DNA from: Phytoseiulus persimilis
Lineage: Eukaryota > Arthropoda > Arachnida > Mesostigmata > Phytoseiidae
Reading direction: 5' to 3'
Length of the DNA stretch: 64,000 nt
Assembly: GCA_037576195.1 (NCBI GenBank)
Contig: CM075104.1
Location: 17,066,211 to 17,130,210, forward strand
Under the pieces are notes generated by a model. The model was not told the DNA's origin, made no database searches, and saw only the letters and a program-made list of their open reading frames with translations. Below, one piece after another: positions 46,004 through 57,652 of this stretch. Positions within the stretch are counted from its first letter, which is position 1; the number at the start of each line of letters is the position of its first letter. The translations under genes and the position numbers were made by a program.

Positions 46004-49000
46004 GCCGGCCGCTTGCTCACGTGCTGCCTGCCGTCTAAGAAAAGGTATATTTGGGACACACGTTGCAGGATGGGTTACCAAAAGCTCGGGCGATCGCGTT
46101 CGGTTTGCCTGTGGTGGTTACGATTGTAGTAGAGGCCCGCTTTACTAGATGGACTAGATTAGATGATTGTTGCCGCAGCTACCGCTGTTGCTAGCCTCTT
46201 CTTTTTGGTTGACAGTTCGATTGTATTCGAGTCTAACCGGGTTAAGCGCGTACCAGCTCCGCGGAGATCCTCGTCGACCGCGGAGTCCGTTCCAGACCAG
46301 GGGAAAAAAATGCACTGCATCGATCGGCTGAGTGAGCGGAGTCGCTCGAGACTCGCCGCGCTTCGACGACGCAGCGAGGTAATTTCTAATCGAACGCGGA
46401 AGTGTTGCCGCGACGTTGGCGATGATTCGTCTGCGGCGGCCGGCAGTGCCATCAGCACCGCAGGACGCCTCGGCACTTTTTTCCAGCGAAGCCTGTCGTT
46501 AACTTAAACGGTATTTCAGAAGGAGGAGAAGAAGAAGAAACGAGGGAAGGCGACTCGCCGCCACACTTTCGGCGGCTGCGTTTCGCACCCAATTACTTTT
46601 TTTGCTCCTTTTTTGTTGTAACACATTTTGGATCCCACTCAAAACTTCTGTTATCGCTCTTGTATCTTGGTCGCTGCGAACGGCTCCGAACGGTCGTCGG
46701 AGCGTTCGCGGCGACAGACAAAATGGAAAGAGGATCCGAACGGGGGGAAGCTCCCCTCCGAGGAATGAGCTCCCATAGACCATATTGAGAAATGTAAAAT
46801 TCGCGAAACCATTGCCGTCATCCCCGTTTTTGAAGTCTTCGTTGAGGAGGGACAGAGGGGACGTAGTGAGGCGGGAGCGGCGATTTTCACACCAGACGTA
46901 AAGCTGGATGAGGAATGGACAAATGTATTCGTTCATTCGATGCAGTTGATACCGAACGAAGTGTGTGACGGCCGCTGCGAGCGGTATGCAACGTCCAAGA
47001 GTTGGTCAGCGGGACCATTGGGTATATTCGTACCCGATGCAACACATGGCGGAGTGGCTGCGTCCCCATCGGCGTTTTCCACTTGAGGAAATGAATGTGA
47101 TCGCGAAGTGGAAAAAAGAGCGAGCAAATTGTCACAAACACAGAATCATCGGATAGGACTACTTCTCCGATGGCACCATATCCCGTTAATGCCGGCTGAT
47201 GGTCGGGGCCGGATCCACCTCGCGGCTCCACACTCGCTCCCGGTTCGGATACCTGTCCGATTCGCTGGATATTCCAGCCGACTGGTTGAACGTCTCGTGC
47301 TTCCCCCAACGGCACCAGCAGCCACACAGATGTAAATCACGACCTGAACCCATATTCGATTTATGCTCATTTGGGAACTCTGCCATTAAGCAGCGTCCAT
47401 CGACGATGACGAAAGCATTTTTCTGGTTCATAGATCTTCGAGCGATATCATTTGCGCCTCTTCGATATTTTCCCTCGCGGATTCGATATTCAGCGGGTTA
47501 CAGTAGCCTCCGTATTGGTCCGTTGGCGTAATTTTTCTTCCCGCCGAGTTGAATTATGCATATGTTCAATAATCAGGCCATACACTGAATGTCACCGTCT
47601 GTTTCTGATTCCTCAAGTCGGCTGTGGGTCGTTCGCTAATTTCTTCTCTTCTGGCATGAGAAGAGGGACGCCAGACATGTTTGAACGTTCAGCGAGTACC
47701 CGTAGAGTTGAGCATTCACGACTTTGATTGAGCTGAGTTCTGCTTCGGTTGCGTGGCTTGTGCGATTGATTGATTGATTGATGGATGTATGTATGCGTCG
47801 CTCAATGGACCACCGAATTTTCTCTGAGTCTGCATCGGACCCACGAGGAGGAAGAGCAGTCAAGAACGGCTGTTTCGTGATCGTGATGAACTTTTGTTCT
47901 ACCGGCAGAAGTCGTTCCGCGGCCGCAAGTCTGATCGCTTTCACTGTCAAGGCATCTGGTGCTGTGGCGGTGACGGCCCTCCGCTCTGCCGTAGAAGAAA
48001 ACGCGGAAGTCCAGAAGGTTGCCATATCTTGGAAAAACAAACAAATGTTGCGGCTTATGCGGTAGATACAGCGGAATAACGAAAAACAACGTCATGGCAA
48101 GAAACTTGTAGCGAAGAACCCGCGCAAACCTGCTACACGGCGACCTGAGTTTCAAGTAGCAATCAACTCTCATAGCTTGGTTGAGGTGGTTAACAATCTA
48201 TTCTCAATGGTGCCACTTGAGGAAGTCGTTTGTTTTCGATCCCAGCTGGAAAGTGTCCTCGCCGTTCCGTCCTTTCTTCGATGCCGAAACCGCTCCTTGG
48301 CGATTGGTTGTGAACTTGATTGAGGAAATACGATGACTGCTGAAGAATACTCTCGGATATTCGGGACACGCGCTTCGGATTGACTTCGTCTGGTTGGGCG
48401 GAGTCGTTCTCAGATTCCACCTAAAACTATTCAGCGCGAAATATCGCTTACTCGTGATAGATGTGATTCTCTATTTCCGAGATTCACAGTTTGCACATGA
48501 CTCTGAAATCTGAAGAGAAGAAACAGAGCCGCCATTTGGACCCTCGAACTCTCGTATATCAAAACTTCGTATATTGAACGCTCCACTGAACGCCGCACGC
48601 GATTCTGAGGTGAACTGTTTCACTAATGTGAAATCTCTAGAAGCTGCAGACTCGAATCCGGACCACTCGTTAGCGAGCCTCTTCAGCAGCCTTGAAATGG
48701 ACAGAAGCGATCTCGTTTGTCATTTGCAAATTTTTATTCCGATCGATCCATCACGAGGAAAACTTTCGGCTGCCATAGTAGTGGTAGTACCGAAACACCG
48801 CCGACGACGACAACGACCACCGCCAGCACCGCCATCACCATCGTTGCAGTAGGATCCATCCGGGTCGGAACTGTGTCACGCTGCGGTGCGCCAGCCCTCG
48901 GCACAGAATTTCACTGTTTCAAACAGAAGTAGCAGCGGTCGTTGCAGAAGAAGAATTCAATTGAGCGTGCTGCAGAACGAGGCCCGAACGCTTTCACTCA

Positions 49001-52000
49001 CTCAGTCAGATGAAGTTATGCATACATATCTTTCGACTGCCAGAATCACTGGGATCGTTGACCGGGCCAAATCGAATGCCGTTCGTTGATACGGATTCGG
49101 ATGCCCCGTGAACTTGAGAGCTCTCCCAGCTCGGCATGGAGGTTTCAAATCGCCGTCAAGCCTCCCTGCGGAATAGGTAACCGAAACGAAGGGTGTGCGT
49201 GAATAGGTTACCAGAGAAAGATCAGATGCTTCAGAGGAAGACATGGAGCGTAGCATCACGATTCTCCACAGAATCGGTGCAAGGGTGGGGAGATCAACGA
49301 GGGATCTGGACGTGTGATTTCAGCGCAGAGATACAGTTCTGAATTCAGTTTAATCAGCTCTGAGAGAATAATCTTCTGAATCATAACGATTGAGAATACG
49401 TATAGTGGAGCTCGAGGAGTCAGCCACAGGGCAGTTGGTATTGTTTCAAAATAAGTTCCGCTTATCTGAGAATTCTTCTCTGAAAGCATCTCCGTTCGAC
49501 CGCGAAGCTTCGGTCCTTATCTGTTCACAGCGTAAAATTTGAGTCACTGTGTCAGTGATAAACACGCGCTCCACTAAACACGGGTTTGCCACAATCTTCC
49601 AACGTTCTCTTCGATCATAATTCCTTACCCCGATCGGGACTCATCTCGGGAGAACATTCCCAGGGCTCCAAGCTGTATGGCTGGATGACGAGCTTCCGAC
49701 ACGAGGTCCCTCTTAAAACAACAGAGAGATCACTGATCGAGCCCCGAAGGAATTAGCGGTCGGCGTTCCCGACGGTCGCCTGGAACTGCTCCGAAATTCC
49801 AGGACTTGCCCTGCAACGTCTTCCATGAGACAAAGGGAAGTATCAAAGCCAGAGCACCACTCTTCGTTTTCTGGCGTTTGGGCCACATCCAGACAGAACA
49901 TCGACAACGCCCTCGCAGCGAAATTGTACGCTTGATATACGTCGAGCAGGAGATCGCCATCCCGACGTAGTTCGATAATTTTGATATTCGAGACGGACGT
50001 CGTCAGAGACGAAGAGGCTATCGCAAGCCGCGTCAAACGTGGAACAATTCCACGCAATGATAAAGACGCCAACCCGATAACGGTCTATCGTCGACAACTT
50101 CGGCGGCCGTACCGGTCACTGTTTAGGCAGATCTCTCCTGATCTAACTTGATTCCTCTCTTTCCCCTCCCCGCCAATGTTCGATTAGAACCATGCACTCG
50201 ACGTCACGGGAGAAAAGAGAAAGCGGACAGAGAGGACAGTAGGCCAGACGTAGGAACATATGATTAAGGGCAGCTTAGAATGCTCCACAAGAGAAAGTCC
50301 AAGCCGTTCCAAAGGTTGATCTGTTTCGCCGAGGTCTGGCTACACAGAAGCCGCTTAATTTATAGTGCTTTCAGAGCAGTGGCCGTTGGTCTGGCACGAG
50401 GGTAGACTATCTAGTAGTGTCTGAAATCTTCGCAGAACTTCCTCGTTCGAGTGAAAGCTTTTTGGCCTAGTTTTCCAGACCCCTACGGAGCCCGCTTTCG
50501 GGAGCCGGACCACCAGAACCGTGCCTTTTCTCTACGGGGAGCTTGCGAGTATGCACGACAACATGTAGCGGCCGCATGCAACAAGGTTGAATCGTCCACT
50601 TGGGCTCGATCGTTTCGGTCGTCGTTCCGTGACCCCTTGAACTTTCGGAGCCCAGGGAGCATGGAGTTTTCAGATCCTTCGACATTTGCACTAAACCCTC
50701 AGCTCCGTGACGTTGAAGGGGGAAAATAGAAATCGCCAACAGCTCCGTTTTCTCCTTGACAGCTTTCCAGAGGATGTCTCACCCCACTGAAATCTACTGT
50801 TCCGACTACTCAGTGTTGTGCCTTATTGCTCAAATCACACCATTCAACTAGCGATTCCGCAAATTCGAAACGGGATGATCTTGCTCTCGCCTAATAAGTA
50901 CGGACAGACTTCTCAAGCCCTCCACGTAGAGCTTCAATCTGACCGAGAACGAACCTGGGACGGACTCGGCTCCAGTTGGGAGCGACGACCTTCTGAGAAT
51001 GATCGGCGAGGAAGGGAACGGGAAAGTCGTCGTCCTGAAAAAAGGAGGAGGGCTGGGAGAATGTAAACATTGTTCCTAGGACACTGGCCTAGTTCCGAGT
51101 CGGAGGCCAGGGGTCATCGTCTCCGAGGGGCTCGGGTGGAAAACCCCTCCCGTACAACAAGTTCCTCACCGTCAGGATGCAATCCTGGGTTCATGACCGA
51201 CTCCACGAATAAATCAAATAGGTCTCGCTGTGAGATGCTGTTCCCGATCGAGAGTCCCTCGGAGAACGCGCAACTCAGAACGACTGAACCGCAGAGCAAA
51301 CGTCCCTCAAAGAGATGCTCCGTCGGAAAACACGACGATGCAGAGGAGGAAAAAGTTTGCAACGAGCTCCGGTTACGTGTGGCTCGAGACGCCCAATTTC
51401 AAGAGCGAGTCCTTGTGGCTCGACACCGAAAAGACAAAAAGTATTGCACGAACCGAAGCGACCGTCGAGAACCGAACGGAGAACAAACTAACGAACGGAC
51501 AACCGAGCACCCGAGCGGCGACTAATGACGCATTGACAATTCCGGCATCGAGCCAGATTTTTCTCCGCATTGTTGCGGTCGAAAACTTGGACAGAATAGT
51601 TAGCGCCCAGTCGAGCGAGGATCGATAAATGATCAAAGAGAACGCCGACCTCGGGACGGGGACTTCGGTCTAGAGGTGGCTCTAGAACCGAGATCAGGGG
51701 CGGGGCTCAGAGCGGCACCGAATGTACTGTTGGCCCACGTGAGTTTTCCATTCGGTCGCTTCAGCGGCCTGCCGCCGAGATAGCGACAAGGTCGACGAAG
51801 TTGCTCCGAAAGGACCCCATTGAGGGCATCGGAGTCGTTAGAGCCCGAGTTTTCTGTGCGCACATCTCACGTTTTCCCGCAATCTGGTGCTTCTGCTGCA
51901 CGACGACGACGACGACAACAACATCGGCAGCAGCGAATTTCGACGCCGCTGGTGCTGCCGCGGACTTCAGTGGGTCAGTTGGCCCTTCTGGGTCCCCTTT

Positions 52001-54176
52001 CCCTTCTGGTGGCGCTGGCGCGCTTGCCGGCGAGCCGCAGTTTGGTGCGAAGCGGCGACGGTGTTGTGCTTGCAAGAACGGCCTTTGTGCTGAATTCGTT
52101 GTGACTCCGCGAAGCTCAGTTGAAGTTGCTCGGGTGCAACCTCGATTGGATTACGAGACGTTGTCTCCGACAGACTCGGCTCAGGCCGTTGAACCGTTTG
52201 TTTCCCCTCCTGTTAACTATTTCGCTCGACATCGACCCAACTGCCGTTATCGCTAGTTGTTGATCCCGACTCGGAGTGTGTGGGTGGAAGTGCGTCAGTG
52301 TTGGTTCGAAGAGGTACTCTCTGGATTACAAAGACATTACAAGAACCTCAACGGATATATCCGCCCGCTCCTAACGGACTTGACCAGGTGAGCAGACGTC
52401 TCTGGCGGTGGCGGCGGACTTGCGAGGCACGGCTTCGCAAAGAGCGACTTCGCGCTCATGACCGACTTCGAAGTGTGCGGTCCACTTTCGGTTTTCGGCA
52501 CAGCTCCGTTCCGGGCGCCGAGCATCCAGTCGGGGACTTTCTTTGTTGTTCTCGTCGGGTGGGCCCCCGCACCCCCTGGGGGAGCGCGGGGCCCACAGCG
52601 GTCTGTTCAGAGAGCGCTCGAGCTGGAAAAGCGATCGTTGTACCGAGCGTTGAGCGACTCGACGTTCAGCTCCGCTGCCGGCAGTGGCATTGCTCGCTGC
52701 GGCTGGCACAGCAGTAACCTCGGTGAAGTTCAAGCGGAGTCCTTGGTCTTGGGCCGCCGATGACGCCGCGTAGCGCTACCCCTTCAATGACGAATGCCGC
52801 GGCCGTCGCCGACCGAGCGAGCGACTGAGTGAATGTCTCTTTGACGGGCTCGCTGATGTTTCCATTCCGCCCAAGCTGACTCTAGCTATCGTGGAAGTTA
52901 CGAATGATTTGTGCTTTAACTACGCGCGGCTCGTATGACATCAAGCGTTGCTCTGTCGGCGCACATCGGTGATAGTCAACTTCTAACGGAGAATAAATCT
53001 GTCCGGAAACGTTCGCCGAACGGGGCTGGCGGCGGCGATGGAATGAAGGTCGCAGGTTGATTCTGACTACTGCAGTTGCGCTTCCCAAACGGAACGCTAA
53101 TGAGACAACGGCGCAGCGCGATTGATAGCTTAGAATTTTACTCAAGAATATATGTTCTGATCATAGATTTATCGGTGGGCGCAATAATCACCTGGCCGGC
53201 GGACTGGCTGAACGGCGGCGAATGAGCTGGCCCCTCCGGATCCGTGTCAGTGGGTCTGCGAATTAACGGCAAAGTGTCACCTCTTCGCCGGTTAATGTAG
53301 GTTGCCATTGTCTTCGGCAGACCCCGATGTTCATGCCGGAACCGGGACTAACGGAGCGCTTATTTCTCAGTCTCGATGTATCTAAATGAATTGGTTTCTT
53401 TCTCCGATCGATCCGACGCGCCTTTCGAACCCGACAACTTCTGTTCTCAGGATTCCCGCCATCGGGTACGACGCAAAGCTTTTTCCCCGCTCTTCATCTG
53501 CAGCGGAACCGGATCGTTTATTGGCTAATTGATTTACAATCACAGTCTCTGAGGACGGCGGCAACGTTCATTGAGCAGACGGACGCGAGGGCGAACTCCT
53601 CGAGGGAGACGCGGGCGGCCGGGCGGGCAAGACAACCTCGGCTGACTTCTGATTAGAGATTCCCGGCTCGGGGAGATGCTTGCAGCAGTGTCAAGAAAGC
53701 CGAGTGACCGTGAGCTTGTTGGGGTCACACGCGTATGGGGCGTGGAGTTCGTTGAACAGACAGAGAACGAGACAAAGCTGATGCTGTAGAACCTTCCTCC
53801 GCCGTGATTTATCTACTCTAGCTACTTAAGAATTGTTGCCGCTGTCGTCCGGTTGCTGGCGACCTGGCTATCGCTTGTTACTCTCTTCCTACGAGCTCTA
53901 TGAGCTAGCGGCTTGGGTGTCAGTTTGCAATGTCTGATATATAGGGACTGTGAACTCTCTGTTGGCTGTCTCGGCCAAGCATGCTTTTGACACCTGACGA
54001 CCTCAGAAACGAAGCTCGGTCCTCCCTGTTTGGCCCCGAAGCCTGACGCCTGGAACCCATAGGGCGCCGAACGTCACTCGCGCCGGGAAATACCAAAGCA
54101 CGGATGGAAGCTCGAACCGGCGTCCGGTCCCGAGGGAGCGGGGACGAAACTCAACGAACATCTCGGATTCCCCACT

Positions 54177-57114
54177 TCACATATCGGCGAAAGCGATCAT
54201 GACTACCTGCTCACCCCGAACGAACAGTTGCGGAATGAATCTCTGTGTTAACGAGGGAGGGGATTTCTGCACGCGTCCCCTGATTTTCTTCCCAGATCTG
54301 TTCCTGTTTGCGCACTTGACCGTTTCCCCGGTCCGTATTTCTGCGGATTCACCGACGACCGACGACCGGGTCTCCGCCGGTAGCTTTTCGCAGAGTTTTT
54401 TTCTCCGCTGCTGTTCTTCAGAATCCTTCTGCTCTGTCTCCTTGATCGGGTCGCTTCCGGCTCGTGCTGCCGTCTTCGCATTCGACAGCTCTTTACCCGC
54501 CGTTTGAATTCTTTCTGCTGCTGATGTCGCGACGTCAGTTTCGCTCAGCGAATGCTCGCGGCTAACGTCATTGTTGTTATAGATATCTTCTGAGTCATTA
54601 GTGTTTTTTTCGGCTGCCAGTTCAGCATCGGTTCCATCGTTTTCGTTGTGCTCGTCTTCCTCCGCGCATTCGTCGCCGACTTCGAGGTCCGCATTTGCGA
54701 TCGACAAATACTCTTGCTCGTTGTGAACTGGCCGTAGATCTCTGAGATCTTGCTCAGGAGTCAGAGTGGTCGACTTGATGTTATCCTTACGCAGACAGAT
54801 GGCCTCGTCAACATCGACAAGTGCCAGGTTCAGGTGCTTATCGAACGCCGCAACGAAGCCCGTCAGTATGCTTCGTACAGTGGAGTGGTTTCGCACCCAG
54901 ACCTGAAACCTCAACAGGGTCAGCTGTTGCATCTAAAACACGGTCTCGAACGTAATGGCCACCGAGAGACTGCCGCCGAGCGACTTGTTGCCAGTGAGGC
55001 ACGCTGTGCTCGGTCGACCCCGGGTCGGTCAGCCATGATAGCGCACTCTATAGAACGCCCGACACTTTGTTGCTTTCAATTCGGGATATTTCAAAGGTCG
55101 AACAGCGAGCAGACTGCCCGAGAACCCATTCTCAGCTCGTCGCGTCGGTTCAACAACAAGGTTCCCGGAGTAAGAGGTCGAGATTATCAATTTGGAAAAA
55201 ATCCAATTAATACTCGCTCTCCCAGCGACTCTTCATGCGATCAAGCCAGCCATCAGAGCGCTAATTACGGGCTGACAAACTCGATACATCACACAGTAAA
55301 ATATCACCTTGACTCTCAGTTTGTTGGTTAGAGCCTTGTGCAGTATCGAAATAGGTCCGCGGGTCCATTGATCGTTTATTTTGCTCAGTACCGTGTGTTG
55401 CTTTCTGCGCACGTTGACGGGTCCCTCTTCATTCTTGTTCCCCTGAAATTCACACGGGAAGAAAAACTTGATACTATGGCCACAAACAAAGAAGTGAATG
55501 GTATCCGCTCCTCCAGAAGCACGCTTCTGGATTCGGAATTGAGGTCCCCTCTCTATCTGGAGGAGAAACTCCCCCGGGAAGAACACGAGTTTGTCTGTCT
55601 CCATCCCACCCTTGACGGGATTTCTCATGGCACGAACAGATCTTTTGTTTCCTCGAATTCTCGAAGAGAGAAAGTTCCGAGCCTGAGAATGGGATTTCCC
55701 GCTTCAGGGCTTCTCGAACCCTGGTGTTGAAGGTCTAAATATCTGATAACGATGAATAGACGTTTTAATTATTGCTGCCGTGATCCTGACCGCCAAATCG
55801 GAAAGTAAAGCACCTCGTCACTTCGCGTATCCGTTCATTAGGACCCGAGTGATTCAAATGAGCTTGAACGCTCTTGCGAATACGAAGTCATTGTATGAGC
55901 GAATCTGCCCGCCAGACCCGCCCACAAAAGCGAAACCTTCTCCGGGTGCAAGCCGGCGGCGAACACTGAACTTGGCCTCCTTCGAACAAGGGCGGCGGCG
56001 GCAGCCACACTGTCTGCGAGGTCACTCCGGCGACAGCGTCAGTTGCTCCCCCTTCCCCACCCTCCCCCTCAAAGAGGTGTCTGATCCGTTCTTCTGTCCT
56101 TATGGAGTTCGTGAACCTAAGTGATGGAGCCAGGAATGACAAACGACGGAAATTGGAGTTTCCAATCAATTGACTCGCATGGCGTGCTAGACGGCAGGCT
56201 TCCAAGGATCCGACCACGGAGCGTATGATGCTCGTGAGTGAGTTTGGATTGCGTCCCAAACTTTTGCAGAGGTTGACTCAGTACACAGCAAAGTGCCTAC
56301 GAATACCTCGTCGCATATTCTTCTTCGAGACGCGACGTACAACCGCCGTCGCTCTGTTGTACAGGTTCAGACGCACGCCACGAGCACAATGCGTCTTGGC
56401 GCGATCGTTTCTTCTGACGGCAATTGCAGCCTCCTTGCCAAACGTGTCTCCGGCGGCGTTGACTATCGTTTAACTAAAGACCGAGACAATTTGAGCACTC
56501 TTCGCCGTAATGGGGGGAGCGCGTGCGAGAGACTCTGGGACCAGATGAGCACCAGTTCGAGACTTTTGGGAGCAATCTATATCTGTGGGTGCATTCCTTT
56601 GGCGCAACTCGGAGTCTCCATTGTATCCGCAGCCGCACGGTGTTCGCGACACATGGAATAATCTCACCGTCCGATCCGCTCATACATCAGAGAATTAACT
56701 TCCGCCGCTCGGGGGAAAAGGAAATTCGACCTCCAAAGCGAGTCGTTCATAAGTCATCTGGCACGAGCTGGCGCAGAGGTGTCGTATAAAGAAGGCTGCA
56801 CAAGTTCAATCTTCCAGAATCAAATCGTTCCAAGAGCCGCACTTCTCTTTGTGCACTCGACGTGTGCCAGAAACTTTCTTAACTAAACATACCTCCTGGT
56901 AGGCTTCAAGCAAACGCTGTTGGGAAATTTTTTGCTGGTCGCGTTGATGGAGTTTCGCGAAGACGTCCACCGTACAGGCACTGTCGAAATCTTTGAGGCT
57001 ATCAAGGGGTGCAATATCCGACGAACGCTCAGGCAGAGAAGCGCTACCTTCTGTGATCAGCAGAATCGGGTCAATTATCGGTTTTGTGAGATCCTGTGAT
57101 TCACTCATCTTCAC
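54177..57114 (-). CDS. LSM11: U7 snRNA-associated Sm-like protein LSm11, 3 exons
   Basis: LSm11 replaces SmD2 in the Sm ring of the U7 snRNP and recruits the machinery that cleaves replication-dependent histone pre-mRNAs. Minus-strand exons 57114-56893, 55442-55308 and 54902-54177 join in phase 0 (donors GTATGT, GTGATA; acceptors TTTCAG, TTTCAG). The product is 360 aa, the same length as human LSm11. The Sm1 motif spans exons 2-3: ILHKALTNKLRVK then VWVRNHSTVRSILTGF and FDKHLNLALVDVDEA. The Sm2 motif is at the C-terminus (LFVRGEQVVMIAFADM, compare the family IFIRGENVLLV). Between them lies the long charged insert typical of LSm11, here acidic (about residues 185-245), then Lys/Arg-rich. Exon 1 (MSESQDLTKPIIDP, DSLKDFDSA) is assigned by phase and weak similarity to the N-terminal family segment, so it is the least certain part. 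ATG 57108 is an alternative start. Confidence 0.87.
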
Positions 57115-57325
57115 GGAGTTCGAATCTAATCCACTGAAACAGCTGATCCAGCCGCCATCTTTGTTGTGCTCAGAGCGCGCTCCTCGCGAGTGCTGCCCTC
57201 TAGGAACGAGTAGAAGAATCCAGCAATGTGCTTATTTGAACCGCAGCTCTGGGTGCATTATTCGGCTCGCTCTCAGGAATCCGATCTGTTGATCCAGGCT
57301 AGCAGTTATTCTCGACACAAATAAG

Positions 57326-57652
57326 AGCCGTCGATCAAGAGAGTAGAATTATTCTTCCCGAGCGATATCCCACCCCCCAAAATTGTGGAGCAGAAACTGT
57401 TCGGGTTTCTTCGAGCTGTTCGAAATTTCCGCTCTGAAGCTATCGGGTGGAAAAAACTGGCCGTGGATTTTATAGTTGAATACATTAGCATCGTTGTGAG
57501 CACGGCGCAGCAGAAAAGTCAGCGCTGCAAGAAGTGCTTCGCGTTCTAACAATTTTCTGTCACATTTTCAGGTAAGAAAGGACCTTGACCATGATAAAGC
57601 AGCTGCGGCAGAAACAGCAGACGCAGAAGCAGATAGCGCGTCAAACGACTGA
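57326..57652 (+). CDS. Last two exons of an unrecognised plus-strand gene
   Basis: An exon from about 57326 to 57495 reads PSIKRVELFFPSDIPPPK then LFGFLRAVRNFRSEAIGWKK and LAVDFIVEYISIV. It ends at donor GTGAGC, and a 76-bp intron with a pyrimidine-rich acceptor (CACATTTTCAG) follows. The last exon, 57572-57652, continues in phase 0 as VRKDLDHDKAAAAETADAEA and ends SND at a TGA. The product is helical with an acidic Ala-rich tail; the family is not recognised. An in-frame TAA at 57322-57324 means an upstream exon must exist, and it would lie within or across the LSM11 5' end. The opposite strand is also open over 57349-57552, but without a matching splice structure. Confidence 0.42.

Larger units (their letters stand above)
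43596..54176. other. Gene-poor, CpG-rich region with many short tandem and palindromic motifs
   Basis: About 10.6 kb without a recognised gene. It contains short runs of CCG (45432-45446), GATT (47764-47781) and CGA (51901-51916), GC-rich inverted repeats (44624-44665, 45962-46003) and GAGC/GCTC period-4 stretches (for example 52813-52830). Long frames overlap on opposite strands, for example 46936-46499 minus and 51801-52256 plus; the latter has a Thr run and Ala/Gly-rich low complexity. None has a domain I recognise. Possible readings are regulatory DNA, a long intron, or exons of a fast-evolving gene. Confidence 0.4.

Noticed and set aside
48640-48665. GACTCGAATCC, resembling a tRNA T-loop
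   Set aside because: The flanks do not form a T-stem or acceptor stem, and no A-box lies upstream.
51801-52256. 152-codon plus frame with Thr run and Ala/Gly-rich stretch
   Set aside because: The Thr run comes from a CGA/ACG microsatellite. The other plus frame and the minus frame are also open, and there is no domain.
57349-57552. Minus-strand frame containing LLAALTFLLRRAHNDANV
   Set aside because: It looks protein-like, but the plus strand over the same bases has a phase-consistent donor, acceptor and stop, so the plus reading was preferred.
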